20,029 nt of DNA, from positions 1 to 20,029 of the forward strand of contig JAGGSX010000035.1 of assembly GCA_021158865.1 (NCBI GenBank). Direction: 5' to 3'. The position numbers were made by a program, and so were the translations under genes. Of the stretch, positions 1 to 7,725 are shown one piece after another. This DNA is from Thermoplasmata archaeon (lineage in GTDB: Archaea; Thermoplasmatota; E2; UBA202; JdFR-43). The notes beneath the pieces were generated by a model. It was given only the letters and a program-made list of their open reading frames with translations. It was not told where the DNA came from and made no database searches. Position 1 is the stretch's first letter, and each line of letters begins with the position of its first letter.

Positions 1-2
1 GA

Positions 3-572
3 ATTATATCAAAGAATATAAATAGAAAAATTTCTAAAAAAATTACAAAAAATATTGCAAGATATGATTTTTTTACCCCAAATATGATGACATTAGTATC
101 ATTTTTATTGGGTATTTTTTCATCTATCCTTTTCTTTATGAACATTATCATTCCTGCTGGTATAACAGCTCAAATTTGTTCAATAGTAGATGGATGCGAT
201 GGAGAAGTGGCGAGGATAAAAAATATGAAAACAAATTTTGGCAAAGTCTTTGATGCATTAACTGATAGGTTTGCAGATTTTTTAATTGTCTTGGGAATGT
301 TATTTTCTTACGGATTTACAGAGATTAGTGTGATTTCATTCTTTCTTGCATTCTCATCTGCCATATTACCAAGTTATATCTACCATTTAACAGGATTAAG
401 GGCGTCTTTCTTTGGAAGAGATGTTCGTCTTTTTTCAATAATGATAGGGGCAATTCTGGCATATTTCAATAGAGAGTTTTTGGTTTATACAATGATTTTT
501 ATTGGTCTGGTTGCATATACTGGCATTGTAATAGTTATGTATAAATTTTGGAAAAAGGTAATTACTTCATGA
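3..572 (+). CDS. CDP-alcohol phosphatidyltransferase domain protein, 5' end missing (DIPP-synthase-like)
   Basis: The reading frame is open from the first bases of the window, so this is the 3' part of a longer gene; the ATG at 84 is internal. The CDP-alcohol phosphatidyltransferase signature is complete: DGCDGEVAR followed by G-x3-D-x3-D in NFGKVFDALTDRFAD. These Asp residues bind the divalent metal and the CDP-linked substrate in the membrane. The segment before it, with INRKISKKITKN and a TPNMMTLVSF turn, resembles the juxtamembrane helix and first membrane segment of this family. About five further hydrophobic segments follow. The wording SIVDGCDGE and the N-terminal linker recall the C-terminal half of bifunctional inositol-1-phosphate cytidylyltransferase/di-myo-inositol-phosphate-phosphate synthases, but the cytidylyltransferase part would lie outside the window. 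Another phospholipid head-group transferase is possible. The stop overlaps the end of the convergent thiL gene by 6 nt. Confidence 0.85.
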   Translation: MISKNINRKISKKITKNIARYDFFTPNMMTLVSFLLGIFSSILFFMNIIIPAGITAQICSIVDGCDGEVARIKNMKTNFGKVFDALTDRFADFLIVLGMLFSYGFTEISVISFFLAFSSAILPSYIYHLTGLRASFFGRDVRLFSIMIGAILAYFNREFLVYTMIFIGLVAYTGIVIVMYKFWKKVITS

Positions 573-1472
573 TTTAAAATGTTCATATCCCTTATTCTCT
601 ATCCTCATTTTTTTTCCATTCTTTATTAGCAATATTTTTTTATCCTTTATAACATATCCTATCTTATGAGCATCTATTCTTTTTTCTATTATTTTCCCCT
701 TTTCTTCTGGGAGTGTGAATAAAAGTTCAAAATCTCCTCCATGATATAAAGCAAATTGAACTGGTTTTTTCATTTTCAAGGCTTCTTCTGATAAGGGAAG
801 CATGTCTTCATATATTCTAAATCCAACATTATTTATCTTGCTTAATTGATATAACGAGGAAGCAAGTCCATCAGATAAATCCATGCAACTTGTTACATAT
901 TTTGTCCTTGCAAGAAATCTTCCTTCTCTAATTCGTGGTTTTACTAATAACAATTTATCAAAATCATTTTTGTAAAGAGAAGCTTCCTTTCCCAAATTTC
1001 CTGTAACATAAACAGCATTGCCAATTTTTATTCCTTTTCTTGGCATAAATTCATCTTTTGGAACTTTTCCTATAGCAGTTACAGCCATTGTTAAAAAATC
1101 TGTCTCTTTTGTATCTCCTCCTATAAGATTTCCACCATATTCTTTCATGCAATCTTCCATTCCATTTATTAATTCTTTTAAAGAGCTTATTTTATATTCC
1201 CTTGGCATGCCTATCGCAACATCAAATACCATTGGAATTCCTCCTTTAGAAGCAATATCACTTAAATTTACGGCTATGGCATACCATCCTTTTTGATATG
1301 GTTTTGCTCCTTCAGGGAAATGCGTCTTTTCATACACCATATCTGTAGTTATGATAAGATATTGCTCATCAAAATCAATTAATGCACAGTCATCCATTGG
1401 AATGCCAAATTTCTTTGTTATCATTTCAACAATTTTTCTTTCTCCAATTTTTGATAATTCCATAATTTTCAT
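567..1472 (-). CDS. thiL: Thiamine-monophosphate kinase
   Basis: ThiL phosphorylates thiamine phosphate to thiamine diphosphate with ATP, the last step of cofactor synthesis. The protein has the family's two-domain AIRS/PurM-like layout. The early acidic segment TTDMVYEKTHF and the GGDTKETD loop provide metal and nucleotide ligands. DLSDGLASSL and GGDFELLF are the C-terminal domain motifs typical of ThiL. About 300 residues is normal length. The frame is open up to 1526, but the extra N-terminal residues overlap the divergent protease gene and are not ThiL-like. The ATG at 1472 or the one at 1463 (MELSKIGERKIV) is more plausible, and the latter sits about 23 nt from a TATA-like AT stretch. 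The gene is divergent from the site-2 protease and converges on the phosphatidyltransferase gene. Confidence 0.92.
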   Translation of the reverse strand: MKIMELSKIGERKIVEMITKKFGIPMDDCALIDFDEQYLIITTDMVYEKTHFPEGAKPYQKGWYAIAVNLSDIASKGGIPMVFDVAIGMPREYKISSLKELINGMEDCMKEYGGNLIGGDTKETDFLTMAVTAIGKVPKDEFMPRKGIKIGNAVYVTGNLGKEASLYKNDFDKLLLVKPRIREGRFLARTKYVTSCMDLSDGLASSLYQLSKINNVGFRIYEDMLPLSEEALKMKKPVQFALYHGGDFELLFTLPEEKGKIIEKRIDAHKIGYVIKDKKILLIKNGKKMRIENKGYEHFKS

Positions 1473-1479
1473 CAAAACA

Positions 1480-1495
1480 TTTATTATTAATCTTT
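1480..1495. promoter_or_regulatory. Shared AT-rich divergent promoter between thiL and the site-2 protease gene
   Basis: The stretch TTTATTATTAATC and its complement lie about 23 nt from both the thiL start (1463) and the GTG start of the protease (1508). One TATA-like block may serve both directions. No Shine-Dalgarno sequence precedes either start, so both messages would be leaderless. This is inferred from spacing and base composition only. Confidence 0.45.
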
Positions 1496-1507
1496 CCTTC
1501 TTTACCT

Positions 1508-2632
1508 GTGCCAACATGGGTATCATATCCCGACGAAGAAACGATACAAATGCTCCGCAATAAAGTTGGAAAGTATTTTAGTGTATATGACATGAAATAT
1601 GAGGATGGAATATTTTTATTTCATGTTGATTTACCAAAAGAAAACCAAATAATAGAGCAAAAATTTAATTTTTTAAGGATGGACTTGCAGAAAATAAATT
1701 TCATTCCATTGCTAAGATATCACAATGGTGAGTATATCATATTTGTTGCATATAAGAAAAAAGTTAGGGGAAGACCATTATGGATAAACATTCTTTTGCT
1801 TGTTCTTACAATTATAACAACAACTCTATCTGGCTCTCTTTTATTTGTATCTGGAAACACAATGCAAATGCTAAATGAAATGCTAATTCCTGCAAAAATT
1901 TTAAATGGATTTATATTCTTCTCTCTGCCATTGCTTTCAATACTTGGAATACACGAAATGGGACATTACTTTGCCGCAAAAAAACATGGCGTGGCTGCGA
2001 GTTTGCCATATTTTATACCAATTCCTCCAAATCCTGTTCTGCCTCTTGGAACGATGGGCGCTTTGATATCCATGCGCGAGCCAATCCCAGATAGGAAATC
2101 TTTACTTGATATCGGCATAGCTGGACCATTGGCAGGCTTCATTGTTGCAATACCTGTTTTGATAATTGGCTTGCATCTATCTTCTGTTATTCCTGTTTCC
2201 AGTGTTCCAAAAGGAACTCCTCAACTCGGGCAAAGTCTTCTTTTCTCAATACTTTCGAATATAATGATACATGTTCCCCGAGGCTATACCATAGAGCTGC
2301 ATCCAACTGCTTTTGCAGGCTGGGTTGGTTTGCTTGTGACAGCCATAAATTTATTACCAGCGGGTCAGTTAGATGGCGGGCATGTGGCAAGAGCAGTATT
2401 AAAAGAAAGGCATAGATATGCAAGTTTTGGGGCAATTGCATTACTTGCCTCTCTTTCATTTCTTGGGGGAGGAAGCTGGTTGTTCATGCTTCTTATAATA
2501 ATATTTTTCATTGGTCCCCAACATCCTCCTGCATTGAATGAGCTTATGCCTCTTGATAAAAAAAGAAAGATGCTTGCCATAGCAGCCATCATAATTTTTA
2601 TACTCAGCTTCACTCCCCGTCCAATATATTGA
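1508..2632 (+). CDS. Site-2 protease family membrane metalloprotease (EGY-like)
   Basis: This is an intramembrane zinc metalloprotease of peptidase family M50. The zinc site HEMGH is at residues 149-153, and the distal N-x2-P-x4-D-G motif is at residues 281-290 (NLLPAGQLDGGH), giving the third ligand, Asp289. A soluble N-terminal domain of about 90 residues precedes the first membrane segment. With the conserved GTMGALISMREP and DIGIAGPLAGF segments, this layout resembles archaeal and plant-plastid EGY-type proteases. About eight hydrophobic segments are visible, including several after the active site. The substrate is unknown; site-2 proteases usually cleave membrane-bound regulators. The start is GTG with no ribosome-binding site; a TATA-like block about 23 nt upstream supports it. 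Length (374 residues) is normal for the group. Confidence 0.92.
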   Translation: MPTWVSYPDEETIQMLRNKVGKYFSVYDMKYEDGIFLFHVDLPKENQIIEQKFNFLRMDLQKINFIPLLRYHNGEYIIFVAYKKKVRGRPLWINILLLVLTIITTTLSGSLLFVSGNTMQMLNEMLIPAKILNGFIFFSLPLLSILGIHEMGHYFAAKKHGVAASLPYFIPIPPNPVLPLGTMGALISMREPIPDRKSLLDIGIAGPLAGFIVAIPVLIIGLHLSSVIPVSSVPKGTPQLGQSLLFSILSNIMIHVPRGYTIELHPTAFAGWVGLLVTAINLLPAGQLDGGHVARAVLKERHRYASFGAIALLASLSFLGGGSWLFMLLIIIFFIGPQHPPALNELMPLDKKRKMLAIAAIIIFILSFTPRPIY

Positions 2633-2642
2633 TTTTATGCAA

Positions 2643-2652
2643 AAATTTAAAA
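2643..2652 (+). promoter_or_regulatory. TATA box for the metallo-hydrolase gene
   Basis: AAATTTAAAA is centred about 27 nt before the ATG at 2675, the spacing expected for an archaeal TATA box with a leaderless start. No Shine-Dalgarno sequence is present. Confidence 0.5.
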
Positions 2653-2674
2653 TTACATTGCATTATAAAAATAA

Positions 2675-3307
2675 ATGAAAATAACAATAGTTTATGATAA
2701 TACGGCTTACAGAAAAGATTTATATGCAGATTGGGGTTTTTCTGCATTTATTGAATTTAATGATATAAAAATTTTATTTGATACAGGAGCAAATGGGAAA
2801 ATATTGCTTCATAATATGAAAAAACTGGGAATAGATGAAAAAAATATAAAAGAAATTTTCATTTCTCATGCCCACTGGGACCATACAGGAGGGCTGGATA
2901 AAATACTTCAATTGAATAAAAATGCAAAAATTTATGTTCCAGCTTCCTTCAATGTAAAGGCAGAAAACAGGGTTATAATAAGTAATGCCATTAAAATTCA
3001 TGATAACATATTTTCAACTGGAGAGTTAAATGGAATAGAGCAGTCAATGGTGATAAAACATGAAAAAGGTTTGGTAATCATTGTCGGATGCTCTCATCCA
3101 GGCATAAAAAATATAATCATGGCTTCAAAAAAATTTGGCAATCCTTATGCTATTATAGGAGGCTTTCATGGCTTTGATGAGTATGAAGTTTTAGAGCCAT
3201 TGAAATTAGTTTGCCCGACCCATTGCACGCAACATAAGAAAGAAATTATGGAAATTTATCCAGATAAATATGTGGAGGGCGGCGCCGGGAAAATAATAGA
3301 AATTTGA
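2675..3307 (+). CDS. Metallo-beta-lactamase-fold hydrolase (COG1237 / MJ0301-like)
   Basis: The zinc signature SHAHWDHTGG (His65, His67, Asp69, His70) defines a metallo-beta-lactamase fold. Further ligands probably lie in VGCSHPGIKN and in GGFHGFD. The early ILFDTGANG segment, the VGCSHPG motif and the C-terminal PTHCTQHKK stretch match the COG1237 subgroup. Proteins of this group are annotated as dihydropterin-aminobenzene-phosphate synthases of methanopterin-type cofactor synthesis, after the Methanocaldococcus member. That name should not be taken as a proven activity here. The 210 residues are somewhat short for the group but motif-complete. The protein is cytosolic, with no signal peptide. 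It stands alone between the protease and the transglutaminase gene, with its own promoter. Confidence 0.85.
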   Translation: MKITIVYDNTAYRKDLYADWGFSAFIEFNDIKILFDTGANGKILLHNMKKLGIDEKNIKEIFISHAHWDHTGGLDKILQLNKNAKIYVPASFNVKAENRVIISNAIKIHDNIFSTGELNGIEQSMVIKHEKGLVIIVGCSHPGIKNIIMASKKFGNPYAIIGGFHGFDEYEVLEPLKLVCPTHCTQHKKEIMEIYPDKYVEGGAGKIIEI

Positions 3308-3316
3308 TTGCAAAAA

Positions 3317-3325
3317 TTTAATTTA
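3317..3325 (+). promoter_or_regulatory. TATA box for the transglutaminase-like gene
   Basis: TTTAATTTA is centred about 23 nt before the ATG at 3343. No ribosome-binding site is seen, so a leaderless message is likely. Confidence 0.45.
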
Positions 3326-3342
3326 TTGAATGCTATAACATT

Positions 3343-6072
3343 ATGAAAAAGTTGATTTGCTTATTCATTTCCATACTGATTATTTTTCCAGCTACAGGCA
3401 TTGTGACAAAAAATGAATTAAAAAATGATTTTATAGGAAGTTTTGAGAGGGAAGCATATATAAAAGCTGGAGATGATTTTTATATACATTTTAATGAAAG
3501 CAATGGATTAAGTTTTAAGTTGCCTTCTTTCAATTTAAGCGAGAAAGAGAAAAAAGCTGCGGCAAGAGCTCCTTCATGGATTCAGTTAAGACTTGCAAAA
3601 CAATTTGAAGATATTGGTAATGATGATAAATATGCAGATTTGTTGCTAAATGCTCCTAAAAATTATGTTGATGAGATAGCCTTTTCTATAGCAACATGCC
3701 CTTCAAATGCAATTCCTGAACCAGAATTGTTGTTGGATAATGTTCATTTTTTATATGAGAATGATAAATACATTGATTATGCAAATATAATAGATTTTGA
3801 TAATGGTTCAAGCACATTGGAATATTATACCCTACAAAATGGTTCTGTAAAGCATGTTATTTGTCCAATGTCAATATATTACTGGTATGTTGTTCATCCT
3901 CGCATTACATTTGAAAATGCAAGCTATATTTATGGAAAATTCTGGAGGGAATATTTATTTTATCATAATGATATTGGCTATCCATTACTGAAAGAAAAAT
4001 TGAATGGAATAAAATATTTATGGGATGGAAAATCTTATCACCCGCCTTCAAAAAGGACATGGAAATGGAGCATGAAAAATCATCCAACTGCTATAGAGGC
4101 AATAAACTACTGGGTTGGAAAAACCGTAAATCAACTCGCTATAGGCGACCGCCCTGGACAGCCAAATGTTATTGCCCATGAGCATAATGGTTTTTGCGGT
4201 GAATTGCAACAAATAAGCGTAGCTGCCCAAAGAGCTGCACTTATACCAAGTGTTGGGATAAATGACCTTGGGGAAGACCATGTATGGCGTGAGTTCTGGA
4301 CGGATGGATGGCATGAATGCGATAACTGGTGGGCGGACGGCGGCGGCAGCGTCGCCAATTATCATGAATATCGATATGGCTGGCATAAAATAATTTCTTC
4401 TCTTTTTGGATGGAATGGTGATAGCAGTATATATGATGTGACCCCAAAATATATAAAAGAAGGAGATAGAGCAAAAGTTGTTGTCAGCATTAAAGATGCT
4501 ATGGGCAAGCCTGTTGATGGAGTCCGTGTAATAGTTGTGGGAAGTTGGAAGGCAAACAATTTTAAAAACAAATTATGGGATAAATATGTAGCAAAGATAT
4601 GGTCAATTTTGCCAGATAAAATCAAAGAAAAGTGGGAAGATGAATATGAAAAAGCAAGGACATTTTATAGAGAACGTGTGCCAGGCTTGATACCATGGAT
4701 ATTTCCAAGCACATGGAATTTTACAGGCGTGGATGGAAAATGTTCTTTTAATCTTGGATTGGGGCATTCATATTTATTCATAATAACAAAAGATGAGACG
4801 AGTTATATTGGACCCTATGGATTGGGAAAGAGCAATGCATTGCATTATTTTGTAACTCTTTTCCCGAATTCAACCAGAAATATTCATATTCGCTTCATCC
4901 TTCCTGACATTCATAAAACAATGAAAGAGCCAAAGATTGTTGAAGGAAATGGAAAGTATGAGTTTAATTTAAAATTTGATACAGAAGCTTTTCAACATCA
5001 AAGAAATCCATGGGATTGGAAAAATGCCTATCAAAAGGTGGGCTCAAAAATAAAATGTTTTGTTGTTGATGAAGAAAATTTTAAAAAATATTTAGATGGC
5101 AGCAATTTTGAATGCTATGAGTATAAATATGAAAAAAATGGTAGCTTATCTTTCAATGCAACAAATTGCTATATAGTTTTTAAAAATGATGCAAAAAGAA
5201 CAGATATTATACTCAAATTAAAAATAAGTGTAAAAGGGAATGGAAACTTTATTCATATTGTCAACCAGAATTCAAATGCTCTGAAAATACCAATTGTGGA
5301 TAAAAAAATTGTTAGAATTGAGGGATATTCAACAAAAGAAGGCAAAATAAAAATAGATAATGAAACATGGAATGTATATGGTAATTTTTCAATAAACTGG
5401 AATGCAAGCATTGGAATGCATAAAATATATGTTGAATGCAATGATTTTAAAAAGTTATATAAGATAGATGTCGAAGATTTATCTCCTCCCTTGATAAAAA
5501 TTGAAAGCCCGAAAGAGAGAGAAGCAATGAAATTGCTTAATTTAAAAGGAGCAATAAAAGACAATGATGAGATAAAAATGGCAAAAGCATTTATTGGAAG
5601 AAATGAAATAAATTTATCAAATAAATTTGATTTAAACATTTCTTTGCAACTGGGGGATTATATTTTAAAAATAGTTGCTTGTGATAGGACAGGGAATGAG
5701 GCAAAGAGAACAATAAATTTTACAATTTCAGGAATAGAAGAAAAGCCAGATATGAAAAATGTATATTATGAGCCATCATTACCAACAAATGAAAGCAACG
5801 TTATTGTTTATGCTGACATAGTTAAAACATTCTATAACATAAGCAAGGTTAAAATAATAATAGATGGAAATGAAAAAGAAATGTATAGATATGCAGATTA
5901 TCCTGCTCAAAAAAGGCATAATGAAGATGCTTTAAAAAATGAAAGCAACTCGCCGATTTATGGAATAGAATTGGGTCAACTTAACAAAGGATTGCATTCA
6001 TTCAAAATAGAAGCAATTGATACGGCAGGAAATATTGCAATATCTGGAGAACATGAGATCAGAGTGAGTTAA
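3343..6072 (+). CDS. Secreted transglutaminase-like protein with C-terminal Ig-like domains
   Basis: The first roughly 20 residues (MKKLICLFISILIIFPATG) form a clear signal peptide, so the protein is exported. A transglutaminase-like cysteine protease core has Cys285 in NGFCGELQQ, His313 in GEDHVWREFW and probably Asp327 in WHECDNWW, in the Cys-His-Asp order of the fold. An Ig-like segment follows from about residue 365 (KEGDRAKVVVSIKDAMGKPV). The C-terminal third (about 715-909) has Ig-like strands with two related ends, KIVACDRTGN and KIEAIDTAGN. No membrane anchor is visible at the C-terminus, and the protein ends in a beta strand, so it is either released or held by other means. Such archaeal proteins may cleave or cross-link surface peptides; the substrate is unknown. 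Many Asn-x-Ser/Thr sites in the C-terminal half would suit surface N-glycosylation. Confidence 0.82.
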   Translation: MKKLICLFISILIIFPATGIVTKNELKNDFIGSFEREAYIKAGDDFYIHFNESNGLSFKLPSFNLSEKEKKAAARAPSWIQLRLAKQFEDIGNDDKYADLLLNAPKNYVDEIAFSIATCPSNAIPEPELLLDNVHFLYENDKYIDYANIIDFDNGSSTLEYYTLQNGSVKHVICPMSIYYWYVVHPRITFENASYIYGKFWREYLFYHNDIGYPLLKEKLNGIKYLWDGKSYHPPSKRTWKWSMKNHPTAIEAINYWVGKTVNQLAIGDRPGQPNVIAHEHNGFCGELQQISVAAQRAALIPSVGINDLGEDHVWREFWTDGWHECDNWWADGGGSVANYHEYRYGWHKIISSLFGWNGDSSIYDVTPKYIKEGDRAKVVVSIKDAMGKPVDGVRVIVVGSWKANNFKNKLWDKYVAKIWSILPDKIKEKWEDEYEKARTFYRERVPGLIPWIFPSTWNFTGVDGKCSFNLGLGHSYLFIITKDETSYIGPYGLGKSNALHYFVTLFPNSTRNIHIRFILPDIHKTMKEPKIVEGNGKYEFNLKFDTEAFQHQRNPWDWKNAYQKVGSKIKCFVVDEENFKKYLDGSNFECYEYKYEKNGSLSFNATNCYIVFKNDAKRTDIILKLKISVKGNGNFIHIVNQNSNALKIPIVDKKIVRIEGYSTKEGKIKIDNETWNVYGNFSINWNASIGMHKIYVECNDFKKLYKIDVEDLSPPLIKIESPKEREAMKLLNLKGAIKDNDEIKMAKAFIGRNEINLSNKFDLNISLQLGDYILKIVACDRTGNEAKRTINFTISGIEEKPDMKNVYYEPSLPTNESNVIVYADIVKTFYNISKVKIIIDGNEKEMYRYADYPAQKRHNEDALKNESNSPIYGIELGQLNKGLHSFKIEAIDTAGNIAISGEHEIRVS

Positions 6073-6141
6073 ATTAACAAACATAAATTTTTAAGTTTTT
6101 CTCTCAATAAATTAGCCCAAGCCTAATAAACTCTTCTATTG

Positions 6142-6151
6142 TTTTTTTTTT
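6142..6151 (+). terminator. T-tract terminator after the transglutaminase-like gene
   Basis: Ten consecutive T lie about 70 nt after the stop. Archaeal RNA polymerase stops at T-rich tracts without a required hairpin. A small hairpin (GGAATC/GATTCC, 6152-6167) follows rather than precedes the tract, so it is not a bacterial-type terminator. Confidence 0.5.
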
Positions 6152-6229
6152 GGAATCATGGGATTCCGGAGATGAAAAACTCTATCTCTTTTTACAAAAA
6201 TTTATCTACTAAAAAATATTAAATTAAAT

Positions 6230-6691
6230 ATGGCAGTAAAAATAGACAATATCAACAAAAAATGCTCTATCTCGTCCAGAAGGATGCAAGGATAAGCTAT
6301 AAAGAAATAGCTAAAATACTTAATAGATCCGAGACAACCATAAGGGATAGAATAAAATCAATGGAAGAAGCAGGCATAATACAAGGAAGCAGGCATAATA
6401 CAAGGTTATACTGCCCTGATAGATAAAACAGCTCTTGGTCTAAATTTTTTTGCAATGATTCTCGCAAATCCAAATTCTTTATTAGATCTCGACGAGGTTA
6501 CAGAAAAAATAAAAAATGTTAAGAATGTTTCAAGGGTCTATCAGATTTCAGGAGAGTATAAAATAGCAATTTTTATGGTAGCAACATCTTATAAAGAATT
6601 GAAAGAAAATTTAAAAAAATATATACTTCCACTTGGGGAAGCTGTTATAAACCTATTGGATGATAAGCATTGCCTAAATAGGGCAAGGTGA
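6230..6691 (+). pseudogene. Lrp/AsnC-family regulator, disrupted by a 1-nt shift and a 19-bp tandem duplication
   Basis: Three pieces in alternating frames together make a normal small Lrp/AsnC regulator of about 145 residues. From the ATG at 6230 the frame reads MAVKIDNINKK, then hits a stop after an A6 run. Restoring one base at that run continues as MLYLVQKDARISYKEIAKIL plus RSETTIRDRIKSMEEAGIIQG, the N-terminal helix-turn-helix. There a 19-bp sequence is repeated exactly (6368-6386 and 6387-6405) and breaks the frame again. Removing one copy joins it to YTALIDKTALGLNFFAMILA and the ligand-sensing RAM domain (NVSRVYQISGEYKIAIFMVA). The gene ends at 6691. As the sequence stands, no full-length product can be made without two frameshifts. 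Because the two lesions compensate, first and last parts share a frame. Recent inactivation is likely; assembly or sequencing error is possible. Confidence 0.85.
6368..6405 (+). repeat. Perfect 19-bp tandem duplication inside the Lrp-like gene
   Basis: AAGCAGGCATAATACAAGG occurs twice head to tail with no mismatch. Nineteen is not a multiple of three, so one copy shifts the frame; deleting it restores the family sequence across the junction. Confidence 0.95.
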
Positions 6692-6695
6692 AGAA

Positions 6696-6737
6696 ATGAG
6701 AGAAAAGAAAAAGAAGGGTGGAAAACCACCAGCTTAA
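6696..6737 (+). CDS. Possible 13-residue peptide MREKKKKGGKPPA
   Basis: A tiny open frame starts 4 nt after the stop of the Lrp-like gene and has a GGTGA stretch in front of its ATG that could bind ribosomes. It ends just before the terminator hairpin. The GGTGG/CCACC segment inside it also folds as a small hairpin (6718-6731), so the region may be RNA structure rather than coding. I do not recognise the peptide. Confidence 0.15.
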   Translation: MREKKKKGGKPPA

Positions 6738-6740
6738 ATT

Positions 6741-6779
6741 AAAAGGGTTAAATTGGAACCCTTTTCGCTTCTTTTTTAT
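6741..6779 (+). terminator. Hairpin plus T-rich tail terminator
   Basis: A perfect 9-bp stem, AAAAGGGTT (6741-6749) with AACCCTTTT (6757-6765), encloses a 7-nt loop and is followed by a T-rich stretch (CTTCTTTTTTATTTTT). It ends the transcript of the Lrp-like locus. Confidence 0.75.
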
Positions 6780-6901
6780 TTTTATAAAAATCATGTTTTC
6801 CAATCTATTATTAACTTTTCTTCAATTCAGCCTCTTTATTTAAGCTGAATGATAATTATTTTCTGGAAGAAAATGATTTGGGAATATATAAATTGAGTGA
6901 A

Positions 6902-6910
6902 TATTTAAAT
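6902..6910 (+). promoter_or_regulatory. TATA box for the small secreted protein gene
   Basis: TATTTAAAT is centred about 26 nt before the ATG at 6932. The start has no ribosome-binding site, as expected for a leaderless message. Confidence 0.5.
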
Positions 6911-6931
6911 AAAATGAATATATAAATAATC

Positions 6932-7165
6932 ATGAAAAAATTATTTGCAATTATATCGGCGTTTATTGCATTTGGGGTTGCCTTCGCGGGAGCTGGAGCC
7001 GTGCAAAGCGCAAGCTATGAATGTGTTGATAGCAGCAATACAGGAATGAATAGCAATGCATCCTTTCTTGCACCAATACCTGTGAATTTGTCTATGCAAT
7101 CTTATTTATTGCCTCACGAGATATGGCTTGGCACATCTGAATTCTTCCAAGTTATAGATAAATAG
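6932..7165 (+). CDS. Small secreted protein of unknown function
   Basis: The 77-residue product begins with a textbook signal peptide: Lys-Lys, then a hydrophobic stretch of about 15 residues ending in AFAGAGA. That leaves a mature peptide of roughly 50-57 residues rich in Ser and Asn, with one Cys (ECVDSSN). I recognise no family. A placed TATA box and the signal peptide support it as a real gene. It is followed after 35 nt by a receiver-domain gene in the same direction. It could be co-transcribed with that gene, but a regulatory link is only a guess. Confidence 0.6.
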   Translation: MKKLFAIISAFIAFGVAFAGAGAVQSASYECVDSSNTGMNSNASFLAPIPVNLSMQSYLLPHEIWLGTSEFFQVIDK

Positions 7166-7200
7166 AAAAATTAAAATCATGGCTTGCATTTATAATTGGC

Positions 7201-7599
7201 ATGAAAAAAACAATGCTTGTTGTTGAAGACGAAGAACCTATTCAGGATTTAATTAGAGAATATCTAAATCCATTAAATATGGAAATATATTTTGCTTCTA
7301 CTGGAGAGGCAGGCGTCGAGTTATATAAAAAACTTTTAAAAAATGGGAAAAGACCTGACATCGTCATAATGGATTTAAGATTGCCGGGCATAGATGGGGC
7401 GGAGGCGACAAAAAGAATAATGAAAATTGATAAAGATGCAAGGATTTATGCATTTACTGCATGGTTTAAAACAAAACTTGCTCAAAACGCAATAAAGGCT
7501 GGTGTAAAGGCTGTTATAGGAAGATATATTGGTTTTGATGGTTTTCGTGATATAGTAAAAAATATTTTTGCTGGTAAAGTTCCGCCTAAAAATATATGA
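7201..7599 (+). CDS. Stand-alone response-regulator receiver domain
   Basis: The 132 residues are a single CheY-like receiver domain with no output domain. The acidic pocket VVEDEE (Glu9, Asp10), the phospho-acceptor Asp58 in IVIMDLRLPG, and the switch Thr86 in AFTAW are present. The conserved Lys after beta-5 appears to be Arg108 (VIGRYIGF instead of a KP-type turn), so phosphotransfer switching may be altered. Archaeal single-domain receivers act by protein contact, for example downstream of sensor kinases. No kinase is encoded in the window. The gene lies between the small secreted protein and tRNA-Leu. Confidence 0.88.
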   Translation: MKKTMLVVEDEEPIQDLIREYLNPLNMEIYFASTGEAGVELYKKLLKNGKRPDIVIMDLRLPGIDGAEATKRIMKIDKDARIYAFTAWFKTKLAQNAIKAGVKAVIGRYIGFDGFRDIVKNIFAGKVPPKNI

Positions 7600-7608
7600 A
7601 AATTAAAA

Positions 7609-7616
7609 TTTAAAAA
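7609..7616 (+). promoter_or_regulatory. TATA box for tRNA-Leu
   Basis: TTTAAAAA is centred about 26 nt upstream of the first base of the mature tRNA, immediately after the receiver gene's stop. Confidence 0.55.
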
Positions 7617-7637
7617 TGGAATGTGGTTATCATTTTA

Positions 7638-7721
7638 GCGAGGGTAGCCAAGCTAGGTTAAGGCGGCAGACTCAAGATCTGCTGGTGTAGGCCATCGCCG
7701 GTTCAAATCCGGCCCCTCGCA
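7638..7721 (+). tRNA. tRNA-Leu(CAA)
   Basis: The acceptor arms GCGAGGG and CCCTCGC pair perfectly and are followed by discriminator A. The anticodon stem GCAGA/TCTGC holds the loop CTCAAGA, giving anticodon CAA, which reads TTG. A long variable arm (TGGTGTAGGCCA region) and the T arm GCCGG-TTCAAAT-CCGGC are as expected for a class II leucine tRNA. There is no intron and no encoded CCA tail. Confidence 0.97.
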
Positions 7722-7725
7722 TAAA

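Noticed and set aside
1473..1526. N-terminal extension of ThiL
   Set aside because: It overlaps the divergent protease gene's start and does not resemble ThiL N-termini; starts at 1472 or 1463 are better.
4048..4625. Several minus-strand open frames within the transglutaminase-like gene
   Set aside because: They overlap each other and the well-supported plus-strand gene, with no start signals or recognisable domains.
7638..7721. tRNA-Leu as an attachment site for an integrated element
   Set aside because: No integrase nearby and no repeat of the tRNA 3' end was seen in the window.
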